DNA of 64,000 bases from assembly GCA_932294295.1 (NCBI GenBank), contig OW028573.1, positions 63,837,829 through 63,901,828 on the forward strand, given 5' to 3'. Positions 35,991 through 48,900 of this stretch are shown in pieces. Both the position numbers and the translations under genes were made by a program. The number at the start of each line of letters is the position of its first letter. Positions within the stretch are counted from its first letter, which is position 1. This stretch comes from Alitta virens (Eukaryota; Annelida; Polychaeta; Phyllodocida; Nereididae). The notes below the pieces were generated by a model. The model made no database searches and was not told the origin of the DNA. It saw only the letters and a program-made list of their open reading frames with translations.

Positions 35991-38900
35991 TTTTTGCAAG
36001 GGACTGCAGGGGTTGTGTTTGGATATGCACTGAATAGAAAGTGTGCATTTAAAATGAGGGTAATTACACAGGGTGATTAGAAATAAGGGATGTTGGCCCT
36101 AGCATTGCAAGCCAGTTTGTTGTTGGTAGGCGAGACCCATTTCAATAGGTTGGCATATATTCATGCTTGGCTGGTCTTGTACACACAGTCAGCTGTTTCA
36201 CAGGTCTAAAGAGGAAGCCTGTCTATTCTGTGGGGTTATAACCAGCCTAGCTACCCCCTCTGCACCCCATGCTACCCTGCACCCCTCGCCTGCCATCTGT
36301 GCAGCTTGACACCAGCGCGTCCTGCCTCCTAAAACTAGGTCATGTTTTGGCGCCAATATCATGCAGGCAAGGCTGCTAGCGAAGTTGACTAGCAGGGCCT
36401 AGCAGGGGAGTCTAATTGACATCAGCCACTTAGCTCCCCAGGGCCCTAAAGACCTTAACTGCTGCAAAACGTGATGTTGCAATGCTAGGTCACTTTTAAG
36501 CACCTTGCATGGGCTTTGGGGTGCTTTAAAATCAGTGATGGTGCATATCAATGTATGCCCTTGCAAATCATGCCATTTAGAGCGAACCTTTGATAATTTA
36601 AATGTGGCTTGGAACTATGAATATTTAGATCGTGTGCAATTAATCAAACTGTGTGGCCCTGCTCTGTGATGATGAACAAAGCTGATCTCCCAAGTTGTAC
36701 AGTGAAATACAACTGTAGCAATTTCAAATAACACCACTGCGTGATCATAGTGGTGAAATTTCATTGGAAATTCGGACAGAAATGAGCTGTTTTTGGCAAG
36801 CAAGGTGATGGAGTAGTGCTAGTTCAATCGGCTTATGTCCTAAAAGGTTCGTGTCCTGTGGAGCCGATTTGAACCCAGCAGAGTTCATGCAGGGCTGACA
36901 ATCGAGCTGACAATCGCTGAAACTTTGCCAACTTCTATGGATACGTGACTGCTACCTGAAATATACTGTCAGTGGTTCCAGCAGGAGCACTGTGTCTGTG
37001 GCCAGGCTATTAGCAGGAATACACACAACTTCTTCCTCTATCATAGTAATAATTGTAATAATAGCTGTAATAGCATTGTTAGACTATTATAACTTGTTAT
37101 TACACTTAGTTGTGTCCTAATCACTAACAACATCACGTGTTCAAAAACAGATGAACCCCGACGACAATATTGATGTTGGAACCCATTAATGTTTAATTAA
37201 GATCAATCACAAAATACTGAGTACACAGAGCAAACATGACCGCAGATTATGGCATTAAATCTGCAAATCAAACGGATAAACTTGGTCACCTTGCATAAGT
37301 GGTCAGCATGCTGTTAATGAAGGGGTCACAGCATGATAACTTTGTCATATATTAAGTGAGGTACATGATGTAAGCCCCTTAAAAGCACACATTATTATCA
37401 CGGTTATCACGCACTTTCAGTTTGAAGATTAAACGTGTAACAATTAAATGTTTGCTGTTCAAGGTCCCTCGTAACATTTTGACACCCCATCCAGGGTTTC
37501 AAATGCACCTATGGTCTTTAGCCTATTTAATTTAAGATCCCTTGAAATTGTTGTTGGAGATAAGTATTTATTTTTTTGTGTCCTTTTTCATTTAGCCTTA
37601 ATGTCAGCTTAGTGTCAACTAATCAACTTGATTGTACACCCTCTGACATGTTATGCAATGTATCACAGGGGTGATAAGGGGTGTCAGATGGCCTGGAGCC
37701 AGTACCCGTTACAGGGGTTATGAACTTGGAAACTAGGTCATGTCACTATCACCCCCCTGGCTACCCAAACCCTTCTCTAGGATGTCCTGTGTGTACCTGC
37801 TGGGCCTAGTGTATACATTGTATTTATAATTGCATATATAATAGAGGTATTTTGTAAAGTAGCATATTATCTTTAATCACTCAAATTACAAAGAAATCTC
37901 AGTGTTTTCTTGATGAGAGAAACACAATTGTACATGTATTACAGGTGTAAAAATGCGTGTTACGTCGTCTTTGAACTGAAATAAATCCTAATAATAACAG
38001 AATTTTGCATGTTAAGGAGAGATCCATAGATAGAAAGTGTTACACCCTGCCTCATTATTTTAAATGATGTATTTTCTGCAAATGGAAAGACTGGGAAGAA
38101 AAACTGGGCTGGTCTGTGTGGGAGAGCTAAAAAGTTTCTTTTTAAAGTCTTTGGAAAGAAATACATTTGTGACGTTATTATTTTCATGAAGTGACTAATG
38201 AAGACTGTGGCTAATTATGACATGACCCATTGGGAAAAGTGATGTGTGAGATGCAATGTAAAAGCACTGTAAAAATACCCTGTAAATACCTATTGAGGTT
38301 GTCAAACCTGTGGGAGGTCTTTATTAAGTGTAAGTTATTACTCCATTCAGCGATCATAAATGCACTTTAATTGCTGTAATGGACAAATGTTACACTTGGA
38401 CTTATTAAGCCCAACGGTTAGCGTAACCTGTCGGTCTGACCTGGCCTGTAATGAGGTCTCTCAGGTGCCAGCTTTACTCTCTCTCTCTTTTAAACTAGTC
38501 CTAAGCCTTTTATATTCAGCGGACGACCTCCTAGATAAGTCAATGTAGCTTCTCATTGCCAGGGGTCAGAGATATGACAAACACTGCTTCTATATATGAC
38601 TACTTTTTAGGAGTGTCTAGTGGCAAGGCAACATCTTGCAGAGAATGTCAGCTGATGCCTACAGGATATGGATATTGTCATGCTTTCTGCTGTCTGAATA
38701 CACAGCTCTCAAGCCCAGCTGACTACTGGGACCTGAGGCCCAAAACTGTCATGCAGTATAATTTGTTTCATGCTGTGAATTTAATCAGACTCTTCAAAAG
38801 ACAAGTATTTGGTCCTGACGTACAGTTTAAGTGAGCTATTCTGCAACATCAAAAGCGTCTGGGTTGCGGTAATTAAAATCATTACAAAATTCAGAACATT

Positions 38901-40379
38901 TTAATGGGTTCTTAATTGCAAAAAAAATTCAAAGATCAGTCGAACCAACAGTTTTAGTGCAGGGCATCGGGTTGACGTGTGTGTCTGGTGAACCAATAAA
39001 CACGAGATGACGCCACGAGTCTGATCTGCTGAAAGCTGCTGGAAAAGATCGATAGCAATGGCTGATTGAAAGTTATTGCCTGGGTAGCTCTCTTCTGCTA
39101 GATGGCAGCACTTACAGAGATAGCAGTAAACACGAGAGGACGCTTGCGTCGTTCCAGGCTCTTCAGCAGAGACTAGCAGACGAAAGTCACCTCAGGACAC
39201 GTGAATGATTGAAGATAATTCAGATGTTGAAATTTGTAATGCGTGATGGAATAGCTTCACTATTGAATCCCGGCGTCCTGTTGTCTGATAAGGAACGTAG
39301 ATTGAGAGTGATTTGGGTGGCGACCTCCTCGAATGTCTCTGCCTGTCTCCTTGAATGAAAACATGCACAGATTTCACGAGTGCTTTTAGCGTATCTGGTA
39401 TCTATGTGGTTCAGAATTAAGATGGGGAGGTTTACTTGGGCCGATAAGGTCCACTTCAGGGAGACGCTGACCGGACTGACCTACATACTGTGGCTTACCC
39501 CGCATCGAGTTTGTCCTGCTGGGGCGGATTCTGCTCTATCATGAAGTTCTCATGACAGGTGCATACCCCATTTAGCAGATGAGAGAACTAGAATTATGAA
39601 ACATTTGCTCAAAAATTTTGAGTTTAATACAAAACTGCAAATTCGGTAACTTCGAACTCTTTAATTTTTCCACAAACTTACAATAGGCCTGTTTGGCCGA
39701 ATTATACAGCTGGTCAGGAAATGTACATCCACTTTAGAAAAAAATATAATGAATCAGGATATTAACCTCTCGGAAATTACATTTTTGTTGCTCATGTATA
39801 TTTCGCGAGCACCGGTCCGGAAAACAAAAGTGACATCTTCCTGGTTATTACAAACCCTCCCGGAAAAAAAAACAATTGTGTTGCTCCTTACTTTGAATCC
39901 TGAAGTTATTAATTACTGACAACAAATTATAACTGGCGTTTTTTGTTATTTCTCACATTATGGAAAACCAACTAGACTTGATGGTATTTTTGTCCTGTAC
40001 CATTCAGTTAATTTGCTTGATACAGCTCTTGGGTACTTGCATCAGACAACTTGTTTAGCAATATCATGACAGATTAAAAGCACGAGGATAGACAGAGAGT
40101 TGGGGGAAATGTATAGAGACATAAAAATGCCCCACACGCCCACCCATGGCTTGATGGGCCTTCCATGCAGGGTATACGACGTAGTCTAAACTTCGAGGGT
40201 TTTCAGTCTCACCAATATTCCATATCTGCAGGCTGTTGTTTGTTGTTACTTTGAACAGAGACTTTTAATAACTCGTTTACAAATGAACCTCGAATAGGCC
40301 CCGGGGAACAATGACCTTTTAGGTGAGACGAGTGAAATGATGAAATCTCGAGGAAATGTGAAAACCCAATGGATGTTAT
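35991..40379. other. Non-coding stretch
   Basis: No gene or named repeat is visible. The open frames in it are short and domain-free. Confidence 0.55.
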
Positions 40380-40910
40380 CCCAGTGAACACATTACGTTT
40401 TTGCAATGTTGTTAGATGGTACGTTTTTGCAATGTTGTTAGATGGTTGCCACAAAGTCATGGCTGCAACTTAGCTTCGAAACGTTCCAACAACATTGTTA
40501 CAATGTAAACCTCCAAAGAACGCAAGGACAATGTCAGTCTTACTATGCTAAAAAAAAAAAGGAGTTAGTTTTCACAAAAGAGATGTCAATTTTACGAGTG
40601 TTACGGTTCAGAATGCAGATAATTTAGTTCAAGCTATACATGTCAAATGTTGTAACCTAACATTGCATCTAAATTGTGTCAATTAACGTTGTGATACTGA
40701 AGGGTATCTAAAAAATATCTAAAACATCCTGTTTTACTTTTTTTAAACAAAAATATCTGGTTGCAGGATAGTTGTTACTGGGTTTTGAAGTTACGTAAAT
40801 TGCAACATTGTAGCAACAATCCTGGAAGTCTACAAATTTACGTTGTGATAACGAAGTATTGTAACATTGTGGCAACTGAAGAGCAACATTTCAGCCATGT
40901 AATCTCTGCC
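40380..40910. repeat. Patch of degenerate ACATTGT / TTGCAAC words with a 26-bp tandem duplication
   Basis: It opens with CCAGTGAACACATTACGTTT and contains an exact two-copy 26-base tandem repeat (40394-40419 and 40420-40445). Variants of AACATTGT on both strands follow at about 40490, 40650, 40802, 40859 and 40880. Patches that begin CCCAG(T/C)(A/G)AACAC and are rich in such words occur in other animal genomes to my recollection, but I cannot name the family. Confidence 0.5.
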
Positions 40911-42762
40911 AATTGGATATAATCGGATTTATAATAGATAATTATTAAGCAAATAAAACCTGTAAGAACAGTACTTTGCTAGATATTTTTACATTTACAT
41001 TGCACAGTGTCAGTTGAAGCAATGGATGAATTTATCAATTCATAACTTTCCAACTTTTTATTTTTGGTCTCATTTATTTTAAATTTGTCATAATTCGCTA
41101 ATAGTGGATTTTCACGGAAGCTTCTTGATATTTCCACCAGGTGGCTAGGATAGAATACTGCAATTCTATTGGCTGAAAAAGTAGCAACCCTTGACTGGAG
41201 TGGCTGAAGCAAAGTGCATCATAGCAGCAGTATTTCTAGTTAATTGTAATGTATATTTGACATCTTATCATTCAGTTGATATTTGTTATTTCCCTGGGAA
41301 AATTATATGAATTGAACAGGTTGGTTATGATATTCTGAAAAGCAAAATGGGTAATAGGAGGAGAAGACGTTGCTCAGTGAAAAGACTATTCAAGACTTCT
41401 GACTTATATTACAAGGTGCCTGGCCGCAGTCCTGTCATTTTACGTGGTATTTTGGAACAGGTTGAATAAATATTGCCTCGACAGTATACACGCATCAGTG
41501 CCAACCAATTAGGTTTTATCGGTGATGACTCAGTCAATCAGTGATAACATTAAAAACATTTAAGATGCAGAAGTTGAAATTGCTGATTCATGACATGAAA
41601 ATGATGATTGTGGAAAAATAACAGCATATCAAGATTAGTAATAGCTTGGATGAACTAGAGAAGGATTGGACACTTCGAAAGTAATAAAACAATATCCATT
41701 ATAAGGTGAATTAGGAGTCAAATTCGCCCAGAACTGGCCAAAGGACCCCTGCTGCTGGCTTAAATACCTTGTACCTTTGATGTACACACTGTGCTTCAGT
41801 GAGCACACCCCTCATCACTGATGCATCTGCATCAATTAACTCTCAAAATTCCGAAGTCAAAGTTTTTGTTTCTTGTTGAACATCGTTTGCATCACTCCTA
41901 GTGAACTCTGCATGATCCCAGGATTCTAAAAGCGTTTTTACCGAATTTCTAGCCCTAATATTAAGAAGGTTATATGGACTCAAAAGCCAGATTGGAACTA
42001 ATATTTTGTGAAACACTTATCTTAATCATGTGATAACTAAAGAAGCCGTAAAGAGCCATTGTTCAGACCATATCCATTGAAAAGTTGAAAACCTTGACTT
42101 CATGCTGGTTATTATGCCTTAATCGTCGTAGGTTGTCGAACGGAGATACAGACCTTCAAAGATGCCTAATTTTCAGTAGATGTGAACAGACTGCAACAAT
42201 TAATGTCCTACGTCCTGCTTATGTCACAGAGTCACTCATGATAACGTTTTTCTGTGAATATTTTGCTTTTGGTTCCATATCTAACATATATATGTAAATA
42301 TGGCTACATGATGCGGTGATTTACTATTTATATATTTCCCAACATTTAGATTCCTACAGACATAAAATTTAAAAGTCTGAAACAAAAATGAAGGTAAAAA
42401 TGTCAAGTTTATACTGTGAGCAGAGGAAATATATGCATTTCGTTCGATATGAATACATATTTAGCACCCCTTTCTATGGTTCCTAGTGGAATCAGTGAAG
42501 GGGAGTTATAAAACTTGGGTCTATTACAGCATCATTAATTGGTCATTAGGACGGTAGCGAAACGAACGCAGTGTGAACCTTTAAAGTTCAGAAGTGTCCA
42601 ATCCTTCTCTAGTTCATCCAAGTTAATAGTGTGTGCACTCATTATTTTTCAGTATGAAATAGATTCAAATAGGAAGAAAGGCTATAAAACCGCATGCACA
42701 TATAATCCCTTGAAAACACAAAAGACTGCTGCATGGCCGTCATTCTGCGAACTCGGACGCAA
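40911..42762. other. Non-coding stretch
   Basis: No gene, repeat family or regulatory cluster that I can support. Confidence 0.5.
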
Positions 42763-42873
42763 ATCTATCTATCTATCTAGCTATGTATCTATCTAGCTAT
42801 CAACCTTCCTACCTACCCCTACCTACCTGCCTGCTTGCCTGCCTGCCTACCTACCGACCTACCTACCTACCTA
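42763..42873. repeat. Tetranucleotide microsatellite (CTAT, then CTAC/CTGC)
   Basis: Repeats shift from ATCT to CCTA and CTGC units and back. This is a compound simple repeat with no coding meaning. Confidence 0.9.
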
Positions 42874-43370
42874 ATGGTGTCATTATATATGGACAACGTA
42901 CGTTAACTGCAATGGGATACTATATATGGGAAATGAATATTGGCTCTCACTGTCACCGAAATAGTTTGAGACTATTAGGCCTCAGCTGGTAGTCTGTCAA
43001 TGCTTACGAGTTATTCATTTTGCCGAATGCCATGCATGACTAAGATGGGCTAAATTGTAAAAATGATTTAATGATTGCATGTCAACTTTCTACAACTTCC
43101 TTCAAGTTAACGTCAAAAATTTTCTTGTACAAGCCTCTGAAATTAGTGAATTTGACATTGCTACAATGTTCCCCTTCCCAGACCAGAATTTATTCTTGGT
43201 TTAAACAGAAATCTGGTGTGATAAACAGTGGACAGGACATAGATTTCGTGTGCTGGGACGAGTCTAATTTGACCTAGACATGGTGGAATCTCAACTTAAA
43301 GGCCAAGGATTTTCACTGGACTGCCTCGCAGATGCTGAATCTGGCAGGGATCACCAACCTTTGGTATGAA
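42874..43370. other. Non-coding stretch before the LINE cluster
   Basis: Nothing recognised. A short open frame at 43071-43277 lacks similarity to anything I know. Confidence 0.5.
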
Positions 43371-43480
43371 ATGTATTTATTTATTTATTGAATATAGTTT
43401 TAAGAGGTGGCTCAATCAGCAGGAGCTGTTTTTCACTAAGACCCTTTGTAATAAAGAAAGACAAACAATTAAATGATAAG
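43371..43480 (-). mobile_element. 3' end of an inverted LINE (tail and hairpin)
   Basis: Read on the minus strand, a stem-loop CAGC-TCCT-GCTG (43417-43428 on +) is followed by GATTGAGCC and, 27 bases on, TATATTCAATAAATAAATAA. The intact LINE at 22.4 kb has the same order, with GATTGTG after its stem and the same tail. The piece is thus the 3' UTR of the same or a sister family, inserted in reverse. It probably continues to about 43680, but no ORF2 sequence is evident. Confidence 0.65.
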
Positions 43481-43699
43481 TAATGAACATTACATTAAAA
43501 AAAGCGTACATAAATGTTAAAACTAAAATAGGCCTATATACAATATATACACCTTTACTCTGTATTGTCATTGGCTTTAACCAACATGGCATACCAATAA
43601 TATCATTTTCAGTCCATTCTGACACAACCTTGACATAAATACATGTATATACCATTGTCAGTAGTTTCGACCACTTTTGTCTGGATGTTCACTGGCAAA

Positions 43700-44066
43700 T
43701 TAAACATGGATAAACTCAAAAAGATGAACAAAAGAGTGCTATGATTCGTTGAAAATCACAATATAATAGAAGTTAAGAAATTAACAATCACCCAAAGAAT
43801 GCAATCAGTGGCTATACAAATGTACAAAATAAAGAGTAAAATGGCCCCAAGAGATCTTTACAATCTGAGGACAAATGACAATTTCATATACCCCATTTCC
43901 AAACAATGACATATGGCAAAAAAAGTTTTTGGTATTATGCCATGGAAGTAAATTGTGGATGCATATACCAAGTAACATCAGAAGCAAAGTATCACTCAGT
44001 AGCTTCAAATCCGCTGTGACTAGCTGGCTGAATTCTCAAAATAATACAAATATACATTTTTTATAA
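43700..44066 (+). mobile_element. Decayed C-terminal end of a LINE ORF2
   Basis: With frameshifts, the translation shows KLKKMNKRVL, then MYKIKSKMAPRDLYNLRTND, then after a frame change KLWMHIPSNIRSKVSLSSFK. This matches the closing blocks of L2/CR1 reverse transcriptase proteins (xxxKxxxGxAPxxL...LR and xxWNxIPxxIRxxxSLxxFK). Only the last 120 or so residues survive. It is a different insertion from the next element, which starts in mid-ORF2. Confidence 0.65.
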
Positions 44067-44139
44067 CTGTAGATGTGACAGATTAATCTTGTCAAAATTT
44101 ATGCATTGAAATATATAAGAATCACTTGTGAAATCTTTA

Positions 44140-46412
44140 TTTCCTCTAAGGTGCTGAATTGTACGATGGCGTCCCTTTTCATGTCTGTAGCATTTTTGAT
44201 GATGTCTTTCTTTTGGTCATATCATTATTTACTAAATGAAGTAGTAGAAATTCATGCTCCGACAAAGACAAAGTTCCTGAAAAAACCTCAGCTACCTTAC
44301 ATGAATGGACAATCACGAAGAGCTATAAATGTCAAAGGTATGCTGAGAAGAAAATTTATGAAATGTAAGGACCAACAAAACTGGAATAAGTACAGAAAAC
44401 ACCGCAACTTAGTGACTTCACTTAAGCGTCAATCCATTAAAGAATATTTCAATAAGAGATGTAATGATCAACCAAATAAAAAACAATTTTGGAACACTGT
44501 ACGTCCATTCATGACAAATAGTCAGACCTCAGGAAATAGTATATCACTATTGGAGCAAAACAAAATTGTAACAAAACAAATAGAAGTGTGTAGCATCTTC
44601 AATGACTACTTTATCAATATAGCAAATGACCTAAGAGAGCCAAATGAAGTTGTTGGCAAATCTGTTAAATCGGTTATAGACTTCTATAAGAGTCATCCAT
44701 CTATAGTAAATATAAAAGCTGAAAGTAAAAATAAATTTCAATTTTCTAAACTCACTTCTGATACAGTGCTTAAAAGTATCAACAAACTGAAAGTTGGTAA
44801 AGCCTGTGGCTATGACAGGATTCCTGCGCATATTCTTAAAATAGGTGGTCATGCACTAAGTGTTTCACTGGCTGTTATAATCAATAGATGTATTGATGAT
44901 GAATGTTTTCCTGATCATTGTAAAAGTGTCTCCTGTTTTTAAAAAGAATGACTGTTTATGTAAAGATAACTACAGGCCCGTGAGTGTTCTTACTGCAATG
45001 TCTAAAGTTCTAGAAAGCATTATATGTGACCAACTTATGACTTTCTTCAATGATACTCTGTCTGATTAGCTTTCTGCCTATAGAGGTATGTACAGTACAA
45101 ATAATGTTATCACTAAATGTGTGGAGAATTGGAAATATGCCATTGATAATAAGATGACTGTAGGCTGTGTAGCCATGGATCTTTCAAGAGCTTTTGACTC
45201 TATACCACATAATCTTATGCTGGCTAAACTAAATGCATATGGTGTGTTAATGAATTCATGTAATTTTATTAGTAGTTATTTGTCATCTAGGAAACAAAGA
45301 GTCAAGCTAAATGGCTGTTACAGTGAATGGTCAAATATTCATAGAGGTGTCCCACAAGGTAGTCTTATGGGACCCGTACTATTCAACATCTATGTAAATG
45401 ATCTCATATCATTATTGCAAAATTTTTGTCAGTTATATAATTATGCTGATGATAATTCGTTGTCTTTTTGTCATGATGATATTAATGTTGTTCCATTTAA
45501 TTTAGAAAGAGCTTGTGTACTTGCCATTGACTGGTTTAAAAAGAATTACATGAAAGTTAATGCTGAAAAGTTTCAATTTATGATCCTCGGTAGAAAACAT
45601 GAAAATCTTACACTGACTGTAAATGGAATTATAATGAGTCCAACAAAGAATATTAAACTATTAGGTGTCACCATTGACAATGATTTAAATTTTACTAATC
45701 ATATTAAGAATATATCTATTCAAGCAGCTAAGCAAATCAATGTATTATCTCGTTTGTCTCGGGTACTTACTTTGCCATGTAAGATCAAAATCCTAGATGC
45801 ATTTATTTTATCAAACTTAGGTTACTGTGGCATTGTATACCATCATTGTAAAGTAGAAGATGCACGGAAGTTAGAAAATTTATTTAAACCTGCTCTAAGA
45901 TTTGTGTACTTAGATTTTTCCTCAACCTATAAAGAACTATTAGATAAAGCAAAAAGATCACCTCTGTATGTGTTTAGACAAAGAATAATGATATTAACTG
46001 TTTACAAGATTTTGCAAAACAAATGTCAACCAATGTCAAAAGATTTTTTCGCAGTACAAGATATTTCATACAATTTAAGAAATGTCTATATGCCAAGACA
46101 ACCAATGTATAAGACTCTAAAACATGGATTTCATTCACTGCGTTACCAAGGTACTATGTTATGGAACAAGATTCCTGATACTGTTAAGGCTTTGGATTTT
46201 AATGGTTTTAAAAGTTATGTTCTTAAGTGGCAACCTGAGTGTCAATGTGGCACATGCCTTTTATGTACCTTATAGTTTTATTTCATTCATCTTTCATCTG
46301 TAAATACTCAATTGTTCTTATTTGTTATTGTCAGACACAAGTGCTGTGCGCTTCTGTTTTATTGTTGATGCTATTATCCGACTTGAAATAAAATTTTACT
46401 TACTTACTTACT
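44140..46412 (+). mobile_element. 5'-truncated LINE, second family, with ACTT tail
   Basis: The element holds the linker and reverse transcriptase of ORF2 but no ORF1 and almost no endonuclease. This 5' truncation is typical of incomplete reverse transcription. The 3' UTR has a stem-loop, AAGTGC-TGT-GCGCTT (46338-46352, one G-T pair), and ends in AATAAAATTTTACTTACTTACTT (46387-46409). The tail and protein differ from those of the 18-22 kb element, so this is another lineage within the same broad group. Confidence 0.85.
44163..46275 (+). pseudogene. Broken LINE ORF2 (reverse transcriptase)
   Basis: Reading frames at 44163-44942 and 45088-46275 belong to one former protein. A frame change near 44200 splits the N-terminal linker; upstream the frame reads AELYDGVPFHVCSIFDDV. 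A second single-base shift near 44920 and an in-frame TAG at 45067-45069 separate the halves. Surviving blocks: GKACGYDRIPAHIL, NYRPVSVLTAMSK (in the shifted frame near 44970), MDLSRAFDSIPH, GVPQGSLMGPVLFNIYVND, YADD (45442-45453) and WNKIPDTVKALDF. The catalytic aspartates remain, but no complete enzyme can be made. Confidence 0.9.
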
Positions 46413-46424
46413 TTATGGTGTGCT

Positions 46425-47040
46425 GTTATTATTATTACTATATTGCAGAATAGATTTGTTTTATAGATTAGTTCTATACTTATACTTTCCTAAGTGTATA
46501 TTATTATTCCTAATAGGTCGTACAGAAGCTTCGGCTTGGGTCCTACATTTTGTATTGTACATTGAATGTGACACCGTAATTTAAAAACGAGTTTAAATAA
46601 AATGTTAGTTTGTTAATCTATGTTCTTTTAGCTTCTTCTTGAATGTTTCTATATTATTGGATTCTTTCACATCTGCAGGCAGGTTATTCCATGATTTGCT
46701 CCTCTGTAAAACAGCGTTCTTTTGTGAAATTCATTTGATTGAAGTGGAATGTATAAATCCATTGGATGCCTCCTGGTGTGGACGTGTGATACTTTTCTTT
46801 CTATTATAACATCGAGATGGTATGGTACAATACCATGAATACTCTTAAGAATGAAACAATTTTGAAATTACAATACCCTTTCTCTCCTAGAAGCTTCACG
46901 TCCCTTACACTTACATAATCAAAGTTTTTCTGAATGATTCTTGTAGGGTTTTTTTTGCATTCTTAGATTTTTTTTTTCTAAATTACCTGGTGACTGGTTT
47001 CTGCTCCATGTATTATTATTTCCGTGGTATTTTACCTCCC
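46425..47040 (-). mobile_element. Decayed LINE remnant on the minus strand
   Basis: Minus-strand translation with shifts shows TRIIQKNFDYVSVRDVKLL, then CFILKSIHGIVPYHLDVII, then HTRRHPMDLYIPLQSN and SKSWNNLPADVKESNNIETF. These align in order with the C-terminus of the intact 22 kb ORF2 (NTRSHPMNLYVP, WNGLPSDLK), so it is a related family. The 3' UTR runs leftward and ends near 46425-46440 in an AAT-rich tail. It therefore meets the plus-strand element tail to tail. Confidence 0.8.
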
Positions 47041-48900
47041 ATTTAAGACTATCTCTTTCTAAAACCACTACAGTTTGGCCAAAGATGGCATTGATGATGC
47101 AGTATTTCGATTATATTTATTATTTTATGTTAGGAAAGTCAATATTTAAATGATTGTAAACAAGGTATTAACAATCATTTGTTGTATATATAATGTATTA
47201 GTTTATTGGTCCCTCAAAAAAAAAAGAATTTATTCTTCCACACAATATCCCTAACACTTTTAAGACGCAAGACTTCTGTTCTCAGCATTAGTGCCATTGC
47301 TCAATGCTTATTGCTGGCAAATTCACCATTGCTCCGCCTGGGGTCCTTCTTTTGCATATGGTCTTGGCTTATCAGCCACCTTGTGACCAACGCTGTTCCA
47401 ATTAACCCCCCCTGTGTCTATCCAGTGAACTAATAAATGCTTTGGTATTCCTGGTATTTGGTGGTGGAAGTTTTACCCTATATCTTACGCCAGTATGTCA
47501 GTATTCTACAGCAAATTGTATTTGAAATACAAAAAAATGTTATTTCTAGATCGCATGGTGTAATATGTTCTTCTTTTCAATGGGTTAGTAAGTTTTAGAG
47601 CATTTTGTAACTTTTCGGTACTTGATAGAGTAAGAGGGTATATGTCTTGTAAACTAACCTGCCGTTAATTGTCTTGTTTCATCAGTCGTGTGCCACTGTT
47701 GCCTTTCCAAAGCACAGGAAGACTTTTTTTGTAAAAACAATTTTTTTATTTTATTTTGAGTTCGCTTCAGTTTAGGAGCCGTAACTTATCACCATCTGTT
47801 TGGAAAAAGTTGAAATCTATATTGATGCAATATGTACTTTGGTAATAAAGTATCAAAAAGTTAGTGTATTCACATTAGTTTGATGATAATACTATACTGT
47901 AAGTAGTGTGTCCGGGAACGATTGAAAAAGTTTTATTTACTACAATTAAGAAGCATTTCCATCCAAATGAGAAAGATAAGAGCATTGTATAAGCATATCT
48001 TGCTCAATGGATCAGTATTTGTGGTCCGGTGTATTGCATTTGGGATGACAGTGGAATTTGAAATGCAACACCAATCCAGTTTGATATTGCTCTGCTCCAG
48101 TAGCAGTCTGACTGAAGCTGTGGTCACTATGAATGAAGGATGACGTGCGTAGATGCTGGTCAATGGCACGTGGAGAGACGCCGCATATATTATCATATTT
48201 AAACAAACCGGAAGTTGTAATCCCTCATCTAGATTTTTTATGAGATTAACATTTTCAGATGCAGTTTAATGCACGGGTATTTTTTGTTTTGGTTAGTAGA
48301 CGTAACAAGCATTTTACGAATGATGGCTATAGGAAGTGGCCAAAATGAAAAATATATAGCCTAATAATTTATCGCGCTGCATGATACTTGAGTACAAAGG
48401 GGGTCATTGTGCATTGACCTGATTTTTTTGCCAATAATTTCACTCGAAAACTTATAAAATTAAAGGAAAAGGGTTTAGATGATAGTAATAATTAAAAATA
48501 GGGTAGATATGAAGAGTTTTATTGATGCGAAAAGGGTTATATCGGGGCCTGCAACTGCTGCATTGGCACTGCTCCTCCGCACATAATGATGAGGCAGTGG
48601 CCTGCAGCTGCAGCAGCTCTCCATCTCTCTCTCTCACTCTGCTCTTTGCGCATCACATCACGTGGTACATGGCAGCGCGAATAATGAGGCTGGGCTGAAT
48701 ATCATAAACTGATAGATTTTATTTGCCTATACGAAGCGGCTTTCTGAATCGCTTCGTCTATTATTGATCGAGCGCCCAGCCTGATTAATAATTAATGCGC
48801 TCAGTTTTTTACTCCTTGATTGGGTTTACATCACACCGGGAATGCTCCTACTATTTTAATTGATTCCAAGTAATGAGATGTCCAGCATGGCTCAAAGATA
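47041..48900. other. Non-coding flank between LINE cluster and kinase promoter
   Basis: Mostly AT-rich without recognisable features. From 48540 the sequence changes: CAG/CTG-rich at 48550-48620, a CT run near 48624-48640, an E-box CACGTG at 48660-48665, and a perfect 8-bp stem ACGAAGCG/CGCTTCGT (48731-48757). ATTAATAATTAAT (48783-48795) is a homeodomain-type AT core. This may be the distal part of the kinase control region. Confidence 0.45.

Noticed and set aside
42763..42873. CRISPR-like repeat array
   Set aside because: No repeat-spacer structure; the units are 4 bp simple repeats in animal DNA.
43416..43655. 79-codon minus-strand frame as a membrane protein gene
   Set aside because: It starts within the inverted LINE 3' UTR and has no family match; hydrophobicity follows from AT-richness.
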